A model generated the notes under the pieces. That model was not told the DNA's origin and did no database searches. It worked only from the letters and a program-made list of their open reading frames with translations. Position numbers and translations under genes: made by a program. Below, one piece after another: positions 24,501-32,367 of a DNA stretch of 64,000 bases. Origin of the DNA: Megalonaias nervosa (taxonomy: Eukaryota; Mollusca; Bivalvia; Unionida; Unionidae); NCBI GenBank assembly GCA_016617855.1, contig JAECUM010009484.1, positions 27,397 through 91,396 of the forward strand, given 5' to 3'. The stretch's first letter is position 1; every line of letters starts with the position of its first letter.

Positions 24501-25001
24501 ACAGCATTTTTTATTTTTTATTTTTAGTGGTAGGTCAATATACAAACTACCGCGTAATGCGTCATATTTCATCGTGTGAAACAAAATTTCTTTGATCATT
24601 TCAAACTTCCAACCTGAACCCGATTCGGTATATTCTTCTATCTTTTTCCAGATTTCTTGGTGTATTTCATTAGCTAGTGACAAAAGATCGGTCCCGAGCA
24701 AAACACGCCTTGATTTTGCGTTAATGTAAGGGTCTATGATTTCCTTGTCAGTTGATTTCTCTTTCACGAGTAGCTTTGAAAATATAACATGATATTGCAC
24801 TAATATTCTTAGACCCTTATGTTTTTCAAGTTCACGTTTTACAGTTGGCTCTAGCAGGTGGTAAAGATTTGTTGCAGTAAAATTTATCAGTAAGATTTGT
24901 TTATCAAACCGATAACTGTTGTCGAATCCTGTAAATGCAGTCGCTATTTTATCAGGTTCTCCTATAAGGCTCTTTTTGGCTGTATCACGCAATTTCAGCA
25001 T
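21528..25001 (-). CDS. POLB: Polinton DNA polymerase B (protein-primed type)
   Basis: An intact 1157-residue frame, normal length for the family. In order: N-terminal region, a C-x2-C...H zinc pattern (CYRCLHGC), 3'-5' exonuclease motif with YADFECLL, an embedded HNH-like cluster (CYICEKAF ... HDHCHLTG), exonuclease HNFRGYDSH, polymerase motif A YLDYNNLYGYSM, motif B KLMNNSVFGK and motif C FTDTDSLVYE. It would copy the linear genome from a terminal protein primer; the TPR insertions of such enzymes fit the spacing between A and B. The gene diverges from the HNH gene at 25103 with a 101-base spacer. This is one of few unbroken genes here, so the copy may be young. Confidence 0.96.
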   Translation of the reverse strand: MLKLRDTAKKSLIGEPDKIATAFTGFDNSYRFDKQILLINFTATNLYHLLEPTVKRELEKHKGLRILVQYHVIFSKLLVKEKSTDKEIIDPYINAKSRRVLLGTDLLSLANEIHQEIWKKIEEYTESGSGWKFEMIKEILFHTMKYDALRGSLYIDLPLKIKNKKCCINVKNVDNKCFQWAVLSALFPAEKHADRVEKYISHVLRLNFKDIDFPVVENQIPKFEKQNNISINVFGLDEKENVYPRYISDKASQSIINLLFYKNHYVWIKNFNGLVGGQYNKRKKKTFFCYRCLHGCNDNEKLQKHLQYCSDVQRITMPSKENSLLQFVNHNHKLKIPFVIYADFECLLQPVLGVENNPNQSSTRKTQNHVPCGVAYKIVCCTDSRLSKPIKLYWLLKQLISEVDNIFARLKRVTLMMKLTPQQESDHEQAEICYICEKAFSPDNVRDNKVHDHCHLTGQYRGAAHDQCNLKFHAPDFIPVILHNFRGYDSHIIVEAFGDSDIKSHLKLDNIIKCIPNNFEKYMIVTLGKLRFIDSLQFMPASLDELVKGCSKFDNLRDCFGDKFNLLAKKGVFPYEYLDDWSKFDETSLPDKDKFYSQLKNENITDDEYKYTQNIWKEFDCETFGDYHDLYLKTDVLLLADVFESFREVSYNNYGLDPCWYYSAPGLSWDSLLKFSKVRLELLTDVDMFNFIEKGIRGGISVITKKYAEANNKYLKEYNPNLPSKYIVYLDYNNLYGYSMAEPMPFGGFHWITADQFLSETEKKIPNDVSYFVEVDLDYPTSLHNLHNDYPFCAESMVIDYSLLSAKQQASALPRQNSMVKKLVPNLLDKKNYVLHYKVLKQAVDAGLMLRKVHRVLKFNQSPWMKGYINSNTSRRAAAKTDFEKNFFKLMNNSVFGKTMENIRKRKNIELVNDINRRNKLVSDDDFVSMKIFNENLVAIQRRKTNLKLNKPIYVGASVLDLSKWLMYDFHYNFVKNQWPASRLLFTDTDSLVYEIECEDVYHDIYDNRHLFDLSDYPRDSKFHDDTNKKVIGKFKDEMNSNIIKYFIGLRSKMYAVLLDNNKITKKAKGLPRDFIKKFMKFDDYKYALDADGARGGVSFIRAMAIRAKHHKLETDVIIKRGLSNFDDKRYCENGVDTFALGYCHDDRSILNIIFSN

Positions 25002-25102
25002 TGTTATACTACAATGTAATATCTAATTGATTGTTTGATTGATGACAGCGCATGCGCTAGATTTGAAAAACAATTAGAGATAACAAAAATCCTTATAATA
25101 TA
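25002..25102. promoter_or_regulatory. Divergent intergenic region POLB / HNH
   Basis: A 101-base spacer separates two divergent start codons. AT-rich TATAATATAATG directly precedes the HNH start. The late-type motif AATTTTATnTAA is absent here, which would suit a separate (early) class of promoter. Inference from position only. Confidence 0.35.
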
Positions 25103-25915
25103 ATGACAGCAAATATGACAAGCGCATATGAGCAAGAGGTATATCACGTTCACCCAAAGTATAACCTATACGCTGGAAATCAACTTGGTTCGGTTATTAA
25201 CATCAAAACTAGAATATCTGTTGGCAAATCAACGCCAGCGGGTTATAAGATTAGCGTAAAGGGAGATAATGCTGAGAGAACGGAAATGTTTAGAAAAGAT
25301 TTTATTTATACTTTGTTTCGCAATGATATTCCAGAAGGGCAGCGAGTCTATCAAGTAAATGAATCGATTACTGATGATAATATTGAAAACTTATCTTTAC
25401 AAAACGAGTTTCAGCCGCACCCGGTCTTTGATTTATACGAGGCTAATGATCGCGGTATTATTAGAAATAGAAAAACTAAAAATGTTATTGGTTTTATGAA
25501 TAATATGGGATATCTCATGGTAACTGTCAGAGAAATAATAGGCGATCAAGTTACTTATCAGTCTCATCGTTTTGTTTATGAAGTATTTAATGACATCATT
25601 CCAGATAATTTAGTTATCGATCATATTAACAAAAATAAAACTGATAATCGTTTAGAAAATTTAGATCTAGTTACACAAGAAGAAAACACTCGACGTGGAT
25701 CTAATTCTGACGGTAATAATTTCAGAAACCCTAGAAGATCAGTTATTTCAGTAAATTTAGAAACTGGAGAAGAAATGAAATTTAAATCAATATCAGCTGC
25801 AGCAAAGCATCTTGAAATTCATCCACAAAGAGTAATAGACGTTGCCGACGGCAGAACTAAAACAGCAACTTCAATGTCAACTTTTGATAGATTTAGTTTC
25901 AGATATGATGATTAA
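25103..25915 (+). CDS. NUMOD/HNH homing-type endonuclease
   Basis: 270 residues, intact. Two NUMOD4-like segments (PKYNLYAGNQLGSV and HPVFDLYEANDRG) precede an HNH core with VYEVFND, VIDHINKNKTDNRLENL and LVTQEEN, followed by a NUMOD1-like DNA-binding tail (KSISAAAKHLEIHPQRV). Such free-standing nucleases cut DNA and promote their own spread. It sits head to head with the polymerase gene; a relative occupies the same place in element B (55612-56115). It is not required for viral growth in known systems. Confidence 0.9.
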   Translation: MTANMTSAYEQEVYHVHPKYNLYAGNQLGSVINIKTRISVGKSTPAGYKISVKGDNAERTEMFRKDFIYTLFRNDIPEGQRVYQVNESITDDNIENLSLQNEFQPHPVFDLYEANDRGIIRNRKTKNVIGFMNNMGYLMVTVREIIGDQVTYQSHRFVYEVFNDIIPDNLVIDHINKNKTDNRLENLDLVTQEENTRRGSNSDGNNFRNPRRSVISVNLETGEEMKFKSISAAAKHLEIHPQRVIDVADGRTKTATSMSTFDRFSFRYDD

Positions 25916-26180
25916 TAATATTTCGTAATTCTGTCTTAGTAAGACAGCTATGTGCAAAGGCTATAATATCATCGCAATCAAATTTTAATGTTATTAAAGC
26001 ATTTTCATTAAGTTTATTTTTTTCTGCTGCTGTTAGTAATATTTTATGAGAATCACCTTGCGTAACAATAACGTCAACGGAATATGCACTAAAACCCGAC
26101 AGACATTTTCAAACTGCTTCAGCTAGTTCGTTATAGTTTAATATATTAACTTTTTGATGATATTTTACCTCGTCAGTCAT
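25899..26180 (-). pseudogene. Small unknown gene with one nonsense codon
   Basis: Read on the minus strand from ATG at 26180, a 93-codon frame is open except for TGA at 26109-26111 (codon 24). It ends at 25899, overlapping the HNH gene's 3' end by 17 bases. The protein is mixed, with a run HKILLTAAEKNKLNENALI and no known domain. Codon use resembles neighbouring viral genes, so a real small gene with one stop is likely, but the call is tentative. Confidence 0.4.
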
Positions 26181-26219
26181 ATCTTATAACAATAAATTAG
26201 ATAAAAATATATTATAATA

Positions 26220-26741
26220 ATGGACTTGATGAAACTACTTGCTGAAATATATGCAGAAGATACAATCGCAGACAATGTTAAAATCACCACAAAACCACAA
26301 GTAATTTTACCAATCTCTAGCGATAAAATCGCTGGCGATATAATAGACAAATCTTCTAGCTATAGCGAAGATGATATTTTATACAACAACGAATCTGACG
26401 ATGATAATGAAATAGTCACCGTCGTTGACAGAACAAATTACAGCAGACCAACAACTGGACGATATAATGTTAAGTATCATATTACCAAAAAAATAATAAA
26501 ATTTAATTTTACTGTTGCCGAACAACAGATATTTTGGCAGCTTATCAGGCCGTTTTTAAATCTAAAAATAACTGACCAGCAAAGGAGTATAAAATACGAT
26601 TTTATTTTCGCTAAGATATTTAATTTAATGCCAGTTGATGATGAAAGAAAATTGTATTTAATTTCATTATGTAAACCAATAAAATGTAAATCTGTGCTTG
26701 TGAAATACGAACAAATTTATAATAACATTATTGGATCATAG
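26220..26741 (+). CDS. Unknown acidic-N-terminus protein of element A
   Basis: An intact 173-residue frame. The first 75 residues are acidic and Ser-rich (SSSYSEDDI, ESDDDNE); the rest is a compact Lys/Ile-rich helical domain (FNFTVAEQQIFWQLIRPFL). The architecture of disordered acidic N-terminus and basic folded C-terminus recalls viral transcription factors such as VLTF3-like proteins of Polintons, but the cysteine cluster of that family is missing, so I do not assign it. It converges on the integrase gene with a 14-base overlap. Confidence 0.6.
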   Translation: MDLMKLLAEIYAEDTIADNVKITTKPQVILPISSDKIAGDIIDKSSSYSEDDILYNNESDDDNEIVTVVDRTNYSRPTTGRYNVKYHITKKIIKFNFTVAEQQIFWQLIRPFLNLKITDQQRSIKYDFIFAKIFNLMPVDDERKLYLISLCKPIKCKSVLVKYEQIYNNIIGS

Positions 26742-27604
26742 TCGATGAAATTGACTGAGTTGGTACCCAGCTGTTAAATTTATCACTATATCCACGCCAC
26801 TTAACTAAACTTTTATCGCCTTTTCTCCTAATCACTTTTTCGATAACGAAAACATCTTGCTCAGTTTTCTGAAGTTCTTGTTCATAAAAACTACCAATGA
26901 TCGGTTCCCCTGCCAGATCTTTTAGCGCGTATGTTACAGGTATTGTTAAAAGTACTTTATCAACTACAAACACTTCTTCAGTCCAGTTTGGAGTAAATCC
27001 TTTTTCAAATGTTTTTTTAGTCAAAGAAATCCTAACCCGATCACCAACTTTAAATTTATGTCTGCGATACATATTTTCATTTGCAAGAATCGGATTTTTA
27101 ATTGCATTGTTTGGCGATAATTTAGTGGTTCGGTGTTTCGTGTTATTGTATTTGTCAACTATGTTTTGTAAATTGTCAATATATTTATTAGTATTTTTAG
27201 CTGTCAAATATTTGTGTATTTTTTCGTTTAGAGTGCGATTAAATCTTTCGACGACAACACTTTTTCCCTCATTCCCTGTAACATATTTTTTAATGTTATT
27301 TTGTTCTAGAAACTGTTCAAACTTTTTGTTAAAAAATTCTGCTCCGTGATCAGTCCATATTTTATTTGGTATTCTTTCTGTACTTGTTATTATTTGTTTT
27401 AACGCATTAGTTATCGACGTTCCTGTCTTATCCGAAACAGGTACACTAAACGCGTATTTACTAAAAATATCTATGACATTAAACAAGTATTTCTTTGGAG
27501 CACCATCAGATCCAACGTTAAATTCTGCTAGATTTGATACATCTACTAAATCTATCGCCCAGATATCATCAACGGCATTTGCAACAACTTTACGTCGCGT
27601 AAAC
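26728..27604 (-). CDS. INT: Retroviral-type integrase with C-terminal chromodomain
   Basis: The DDE core is complete: DIWAIDLVDVS (first Asp region) upstream of residue 1 of the ATG-initiated frame, IWTDHGAEFF (second Asp) and VVERFNRTL (Glu). An SH3-like segment and a chromodomain (VIEKVIRRKG ... VKWRGYSDKFNSWVP) follow, as in many Polinton integrases, which may steer insertion to modified histones. The open frame continues upstream of the first ATG (27486) to a stop inside a T10 run at 27605-27614. The first catalytic Asp lies in that upstream part, so translation must enter from the preceding frame; a frameshift (true or sequencing) at the run would join it to the PLA2 region. Confidence 0.9.
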
Positions 27605-28083
27605 TTTTTTTTTTAGATTTGTGTAGTTCAGCTGCGAGATCATCATACAATTCCTTTCCAAGTCCGAGCTTATATTTTGCTCCAATAAAACCCTGTACCA
27701 GCTTTCTATCAAAACGTTCTCGTAGATTTGTTGGCTTCATATCACGAAGTTCGTCCAACATTATCACAGCCAGCCTTATCTTGCTCATTGTCCCTGTAAC
27801 AGATATCATGACGCATTGCTATGCTATCAATTTGATTATAAGGCTCCTGTCCTGGCAGTGGATTATCATTTTCATCTAGTTGTTTATCAAGAGGATTATA
27901 AGGTCCAGTGTATTTATGGCCTGGCAATGTCCAACCTCCTTTTGGTTTTGGTAATTTGCCAATAAATTTATGTATATCTATACCTGTTCCAATTATTTCT
28001 CTGTTATTACAACGTTGACAGTATGTGACAATTTTATTTTGCTCGAGACATAAATCTCTGTCAGAATCGCATTTGCATATCAT
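27605..28083 (-). pseudogene. PLA2-domain region upstream of integrase, two frames
   Basis: Frame 27742-28083 has two CxxC pairs, then GHKYTGPYNPLDKQL and MRHDICYRDNE, the calcium loop and HDxxY active site of parvovirus VP1-type phospholipase A2. Frame 27552-27809 continues with a Lys/Leu-rich linker to the T10 run at 27605. The frame changes near 27765 and again at the run. In parvoviruses this lipase opens endosomes during entry; here it may be virion-linked. Its position directly before the integrase in the same direction suggests one fused reading unit, or two genes with breaks. Confidence 0.75.
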
Positions 28084-28092
28084 TCTATATTT

Positions 28093-28353
28093 TTAGTCGT
28101 CTACTAAAATAATCCCCCTAACAAAATCATGAGGGTAACCAGCTCCCATCGACTTTATCGCCAGAGATGAAATCTCCTGCGACGGTGTTGCCAGAGATGA
28201 AATCTCCTGCGACGTTTTCTTTAAAAATATACTTTTCTTTCTACCACAAACAGCACAAATACTTTTTAGCATTATTTTATTATTTTTTGTTTTTTCCGTC
28301 ATCTCATCCTTATTTTCTGTTTTAGTTTTACATTTGAGACAATATGTTAACAT
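28093..28353 (-). CDS. Small zinc-ribbon protein (DUF5679-like)
   Basis: 86 residues. YCLKCKTKTEN and SICAVCGRKKSIF give two CxxC pairs 35 residues apart, a pattern of DUF5679-type zinc ribbons common in viruses and prokaryotes. The C-terminal half contains a 30-base tandem duplication (28160-28219) encoding SQEISSLA twice. The start is preceded by AATTTTATCTAA (28369-28380). A role in nucleic acid binding is inference. Confidence 0.75.
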   Translation of the reverse strand: MLTYCLKCKTKTENKDEMTEKTKNNKIMLKSICAVCGRKKSIFLKKTSQEISSLATPSQEISSLAIKSMGAGYPHDFVRGIILVDD

Positions 28354-28391
28354 TATATATTTATAAGTTTAGATAAAATTTATTGCAAGCT

Positions 28392-28979
28392 TTAGATAGC
28401 TTTACAAAAATTAATTGCAATCTCATCATTAGCGTGAGAAGGTTTCTTATCAAACTGCAAAATAAACTTTAAAAAATTAGAATCTCCGAAGTTCTCACCG
28501 GAGTTCTCACTCCGGGACATCTGTTTAATGAACATTATACAATAATATCCGCATGCAGAAGTTCCAATAGGTTGAAGTTGATTAGACGAATAATATATTT
28601 TTTTGTATTTTTTGTTTATGTATTTTTTTATTACATCACTCGGAGGAAGTCCAAACGAGTCAAAATAATTGTTATTATAAACTGCTACCCAATGCGTACA
28701 GGATCCGTCATTGAAATCTTGTATATTTATCACACATGAACTTACAGCGGACGACAATGGAATTGCTGCGAGTTCATCTTTGGAATAAACTCCATGAAAT
28801 CCAGGAACTACTTTTAACTTATCAAGTATATCAAAGTTACTTAGCGATGTGACCGTGTTCCCGGCAATGTTAGACCACGTCCGATTCCTAGCAGATTTGG
28901 CAGAAGACTTCCAGCTAGTCCTGCTAAAAGTGGAGCGAACGGAATAATTCCTCCTTGTTTTGTTTGATTGCATTTGCAT
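28392..28979 (-). CDS. PRO: Adenain-like cysteine protease
   Basis: The catalytic set is in family order: THWVAVY (His), YFDSFGLPP (Asp), SNQLQP (Gln, oxyanion) and SACGYYCIMF (Cys). It would cleave capsid and core precursors during maturation. The annotated frame overlaps the preceding core-protein gene (28841-29098) out of frame by 139 bases; conserved protease sequence only begins at SLSNFDILDKL near 28838, and no ATG lies there (GTC ACA instead), so the true start is uncertain: either the start codon is lost or translation begins inside the overlap. Confidence 0.88.
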   Translation of the reverse strand: MQMQSNKTRRNYSVRSTFSRTSWKSSAKSARNRTWSNIAGNTVTSLSNFDILDKLKVVPGFHGVYSKDELAAIPLSSAVSSCVINIQDFNDGSCTHWVAVYNNNYFDSFGLPPSDVIKKYINKKYKKIYYSSNQLQPIGTSACGYYCIMFIKQMSRSENSGENFGDSNFLKFILQFDKKPSHANDEIAINFCKAI

Positions 28980-29098
28980 TTTGGTGTTGGTGATTTTGTT
29001 TTCTTTTTGTTGGCGATTTTGTTGTTGGTGGTTTTGTTGTTGGCGATTTTGTTGTTGGTGGTTTTGTTGTTGGCGATTTTTTTTTTTCGTTGTGGCAT
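28841..29098 (-). CDS. Basic core/membrane-active small protein (pX-like)
   Basis: 85 residues. The N-terminus is a Lys/Asn repeat (ANNKTTNNKI repeated, 30-base units near 29010-29085), then CKC and a hydrophobic stretch GIIPFAPLLAGLAGSLLPNLLG ending GRGLTLPG, shortened here to the key parts. Short basic proteins with one hydrophobic, glycine-rich helix are typical of Polinton and adenovirus core proteins (pX or pVI type). AATTTTATGTAA precedes the start (29112-29123). Confidence 0.7.
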   Translation of the reverse strand: MPQRKKKIANNKTTNNKIANNKTTNNKIANKKKTKSPTPKCKCNQTKQGGIIPFAPLLAGLAGSLLPNLLGIGRGLTLPGTRSHR

Positions 29099-29122
29099 TA
29101 TAATATATTAATTACATAAAAT

Positions 29123-29539
29123 TCACAATTTTTTTATTCCACTTCCACGAATGATACCATTACCCTCAACAGCTTTATTTGTTGCGCCAGATATTGCGCC
29201 AGACGCTGCTGCTAGTCCTAATGTACCTAACACCGGTAACATTTTTGCAGCTAGTACTGATAATGCTGGACCAAGAAAACCACCTTTAACTATGATGTCG
29301 TTTGCCATCGCTGTCATTTGTGTGGCACTTAAATTTAAAACAAAAGGTTTTTTGCGATCGTATTTATTTGCTTGATTTTTGGTTAACATTAATTTTGTTA
29401 AAATACCCGTTTGAGCGTGAGAGATGGAGTCTATTGGATTAATCTTTAATGATACCTGTCTCTGCTTTGCAATAGCAGCTGATAATTTTTTAACTTGACC
29501 ATCAGTCAAATATATTTCTTTTACAATATATTTTGTCAT
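29123..29539 (-). CDS. Minor core/capsid protein, PX family
   Basis: 138 residues, intact. Begins with LTDGQVKKL and LMLTKNQANKYDR blocks that bind in repeats, then MTAMANDIIVKGGFLGPALSVLAAKMLPVLGT, a hydrophobic Ala/Leu/Gly segment. The order LTxGQxxKL, KLMLTKxQ, NLSATQ and hydrophobic tail is the family hallmark of adintovirus/Polinton minor proteins. The same arrangement is found in element B at 61876-62277. Confidence 0.75.
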   Translation of the reverse strand: MTKYIVKEIYLTDGQVKKLSAAIAKQRQVSLKINPIDSISHAQTGILTKLMLTKNQANKYDRKKPFVLNLSATQMTAMANDIIVKGGFLGPALSVLAAKMLPVLGTLGLAAASGAISGATNKAVEGNGIIRGSGIKKL

Positions 29540-29575
29540 CTTATATAACGATTGCAGATTAAACTCAAAGTTTGT

Positions 29576-31113
29576 TCAAACTTGTATTGTCGTTTTACCT
29601 CCAACGGAATCTATCGTAACAAATTTGTCGCTGATCACTAACGCGTATACGTACAACTGCGCTACTGGAACTTCTCCTAATGTCCAGGTAATTTCAATAT
29701 CAGCTGTTGAATCAACTAATCTCTCGCTATGTTTGCTAACATCAAAATAAAATATTGGATAAAGTGTACGAAATTCCTCTACTGATATTTGAGATCCATC
29801 TTCAGCATCTTGATATTTTTGTGCTGCGTCGATTAAGTACATGAACGGTCGAGTAACATTTTTATTAACGTCATCTGTAAAATTGCATTCTATCGCTCGT
29901 TCTGGATACTGCTTTGAATTTAGTCTAGCATATATTCGTCTAACATTAGCGTTATCAAATATCGCATTATTTTGTTGTTGGTTACCACGTCGCGCTTGCT
30001 GTTGAAATACGACATACAATTGTCTCGGCAGTTGTTCGCTTGATGTTGTTGTAACTCGCCATGTGAAGTCGGTAGTATTTGGAACCGCTGTTTGATATAT
30101 TTTATGCTGATTAAAATAAATTTTGTTTGTATATTTATCAAGTATATTATTTAGTTCTGCCGCTTTTGTGATTGACGCGTTATACGCGGCATCCACAGCG
30201 CAAGTTTGTTTATGATAAACTGTACATCAGCTCCACCTAACCTAAACAGACAATCGTTTTGTTCTGCCCGATCTAAAATAAGTGTATGCTTAACTCCACG
30301 AAATACTTTATCATAATCACGACAAAAGCCAAATATTGTACTTAACGGAAGCATCATTGTAATTTGACGTGATCCTGCTGTAAGTGATCTTCGCCTAGCA
30401 AAACCTTCATTATAACGCGGATTTTTTACGTCAATTGTGTTGTTGATTAAATCTAACATTGCGACAGCATCTGCAGCTGCTACTGGTGGAGTTACTCCAA
30501 TATTATTACAAGCTGCAGTAGGTGAGAGTCTCACATCGTCTGCGTTAGCACCTACAGCTGGTGCAGCTATACCTAGTGCAGCTGCATTAACAATAAGAAA
30601 AGTTCTTACAATTGGAAGATCTGCAGCGGCATCAGCTCCGTGTACCAAAACACCTTTCGAGAAAAATTCGATTGATTCGGCTACACCCTGTCCAGTATCT
30701 TTAAACCACATCATGTTCGTTGCAGTTGATCTCGAGTAATCATCGGAAAACGAAATAATATTTAAAATTGTACTTGTAACTTGTAAGAGATTTGAAATAT
30801 CTTCTATAGTTTGATTAGCTAGTTGATATCGGGCGCTTTTGAATAAACACCAGCCGTTATTTATAAGAGTTACTTTTGCTCCAGCTGCAATTGCAACAGG
30901 CGGATTAGCTGTTGTCATAATCTGACCGCGAACTTCTAACATTGCCTTATGAGGCAGTAGAAATGTATCTTCATCTCGAGTATGAAATGTTCTAATACCA
31001 GTTTTATTTGGTTCATTAGAATTTTCATCAAGATACTCGACGTACTCAAATTCTGTTACAGTTTTATCAGTTTCATAAGGTTCTGTTAAATTGAGATAAT
31101 TTTTAACAGACAT
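29576..31113 (-). pseudogene. Major capsid protein (double jelly-roll), one frameshift
   Basis: Frame 30151-31113 (320 residues) holds the first jelly roll, with LPHKAMLEVRGQI, INNGWCLF and ISFSDDYSRS; frame 29576-30196 (206 residues) holds the second, with ELPRQLYVVFQQQ-type and YPIFYFDVSKHSER segments. The two overlap in different frames near 30151-30196, so one indel near 30185 splits the gene. Together the length suits the double jelly-roll hexon-like protein that builds the icosahedral shell. Copies in element B align along the whole length but share only scattered residues such as DDYSRS. Confidence 0.88.
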
Positions 31114-31140
31114 TTTTTATTTATTAGATTACATAAAATT

Positions 31141-31539
31141 TTATTTCGGCGCTGTTACTTTAGATATTAATTTTTGTATAATCTGCTCGCCTTTCGGTGA
31201 TAAAAGTTTTTTCGTTGTTGTTATCATAGCGCGTTGAGTTTCTTTTGTTGGAGCAATTTCTGATATAACTTGTTTTATATCAGATGCAGACGGTGGATCT
31301 CCTTTTATTTTATCAGCTATTTTTTGTCCCACCGCAGTTCCAGCAGCAGATGCAGCCCCAGTTGCAAAAGCTTTACCTGCGTCTAGTGCAATTGGTGCAA
31401 CTTTACGCGCGATTCCAGGAACATTTTCAATAACTTTAGTAAATATATTTCCAAAAAATCCTCCTACTATTTTTCTTCGATAAATTTTTTTTCTCTGTTT
31501 CATTATATCTGAGGTTGCATAATTTTTATTATCAATCAC
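31141..31539 (-). CDS. Basic/Ala-rich minor capsid protein (pVI-like)
   Basis: 132 residues. A basic N-terminus (KQRKKIYRRKIVGGFFGNIF) precedes an Ala/Gly-rich amphipathic helix (KAFATGAASAAGTAVG) and a C-terminal helix ending KLISKV. Position directly before the major capsid gene on the same strand matches 46160-46595 and 63761-64000 in element B. A membrane-lytic or cementing role as for adenovirus pVI is inferred from position and composition only. Confidence 0.65.
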   Translation of the reverse strand: MIDNKNYATSDIMKQRKKIYRRKIVGGFFGNIFTKVIENVPGIARKVAPIALDAGKAFATGAASAAGTAVGQKIADKIKGDPPSASDIKQVISEIAPTKETQRAMITTTKKLLSPKGEQIIQKLISKVTAPK

Positions 31540-31557
31540 GAAGTCGATGCAATACGC

Positions 31558-32314
31558 CTACACAACACGTAGGTGTAAATAATATGTAACAATTTCGTTA
31601 TTCACGTCTATTTGTCTCCCCGACTGGTCTGTTAATTGCATTGTGATGCTTGTGATTTGATTCTCAACTATAAGCGGATAATAGATAATTATGCATCGGA
31701 TTAATTTGCATAATAGATCCCGGAGGAACTTCTGGTGAGAAACTGTAAATTGTTTGTCCCTTACTGCCTTTTGATGTGTGAGATCCAGATGCAATAGAAC
31801 AATTAACAAGTATTGTGTTTACTTCTGTTATATTTACTAGCAGTTCACCATCATATGTAATAGCCTTATCAAAAGCACTATAAACTTTACCAGTGAATCC
31901 TAACAGTTGTGAAATACTTTTTTCTCTTGGTTCAAAACCGATAGTCATATTTCTCAGTGTCATCCTAGCTCGTAACGTGTTATAATTCGCTGCCAACTCG
32001 AAATTATCAGCCACACCACCAGCTTTTGTTATTATTTCTTTTATAACCCTGTTTAGATCAGAAATGTTATAAGCTCCTTGTGGAATTTTTAATCTTCTTG
32101 TTATAGATATTGGAGATGCTGTAACCGGAATAAATGAAATTTCATCATTAACATCAGCTTTCACGTTAGCCATAGCATTCCAACAAGTGCAGGAAATTAA
32201 CCCGATCTCATATTGTTTAGCATGATCTAGTTGTATTGGCGGATTGTAATTTACTGAAAAGTTTGCGCTATTTTCTGTCGTTTGACTCGAGTCTAGCAAT
32301 AGTGTTGTTGACAT
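31558..32314 (-). pseudogene. Penton (minor capsid, single jelly-roll), frameshifted
   Basis: Frame 31664-32314 carries FSVNYNPPIQL, IPQGAYNISDLN, QLLGFTGKVY and IYSFSPEVPPG, the family order for the Polinton minor capsid protein. The C-terminal strand block with MQLTDQSGRQIDV is in another frame (31558-31809). The frame changes between 31664 and 31700. Pentons occupy the vertices and hold the fibre. In element B the homologous protein is much larger, with about 200 extra residues between the LGF and the PPG blocks. Confidence 0.86.
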
Positions 32315-32367
32315 TGTTATTTATTATATTTTTATAAAATTAAATCGCCTAGATTAAGTCATTTGAT

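Noticed and set aside
26897..27349. 150-residue plus-strand frame
   Set aside because: Antisense to the integrase core, which has full catalytic motifs.
30437..30739. Ala-rich plus-strand frame of 100 residues
   Set aside because: Antisense shadow of the major capsid gene.
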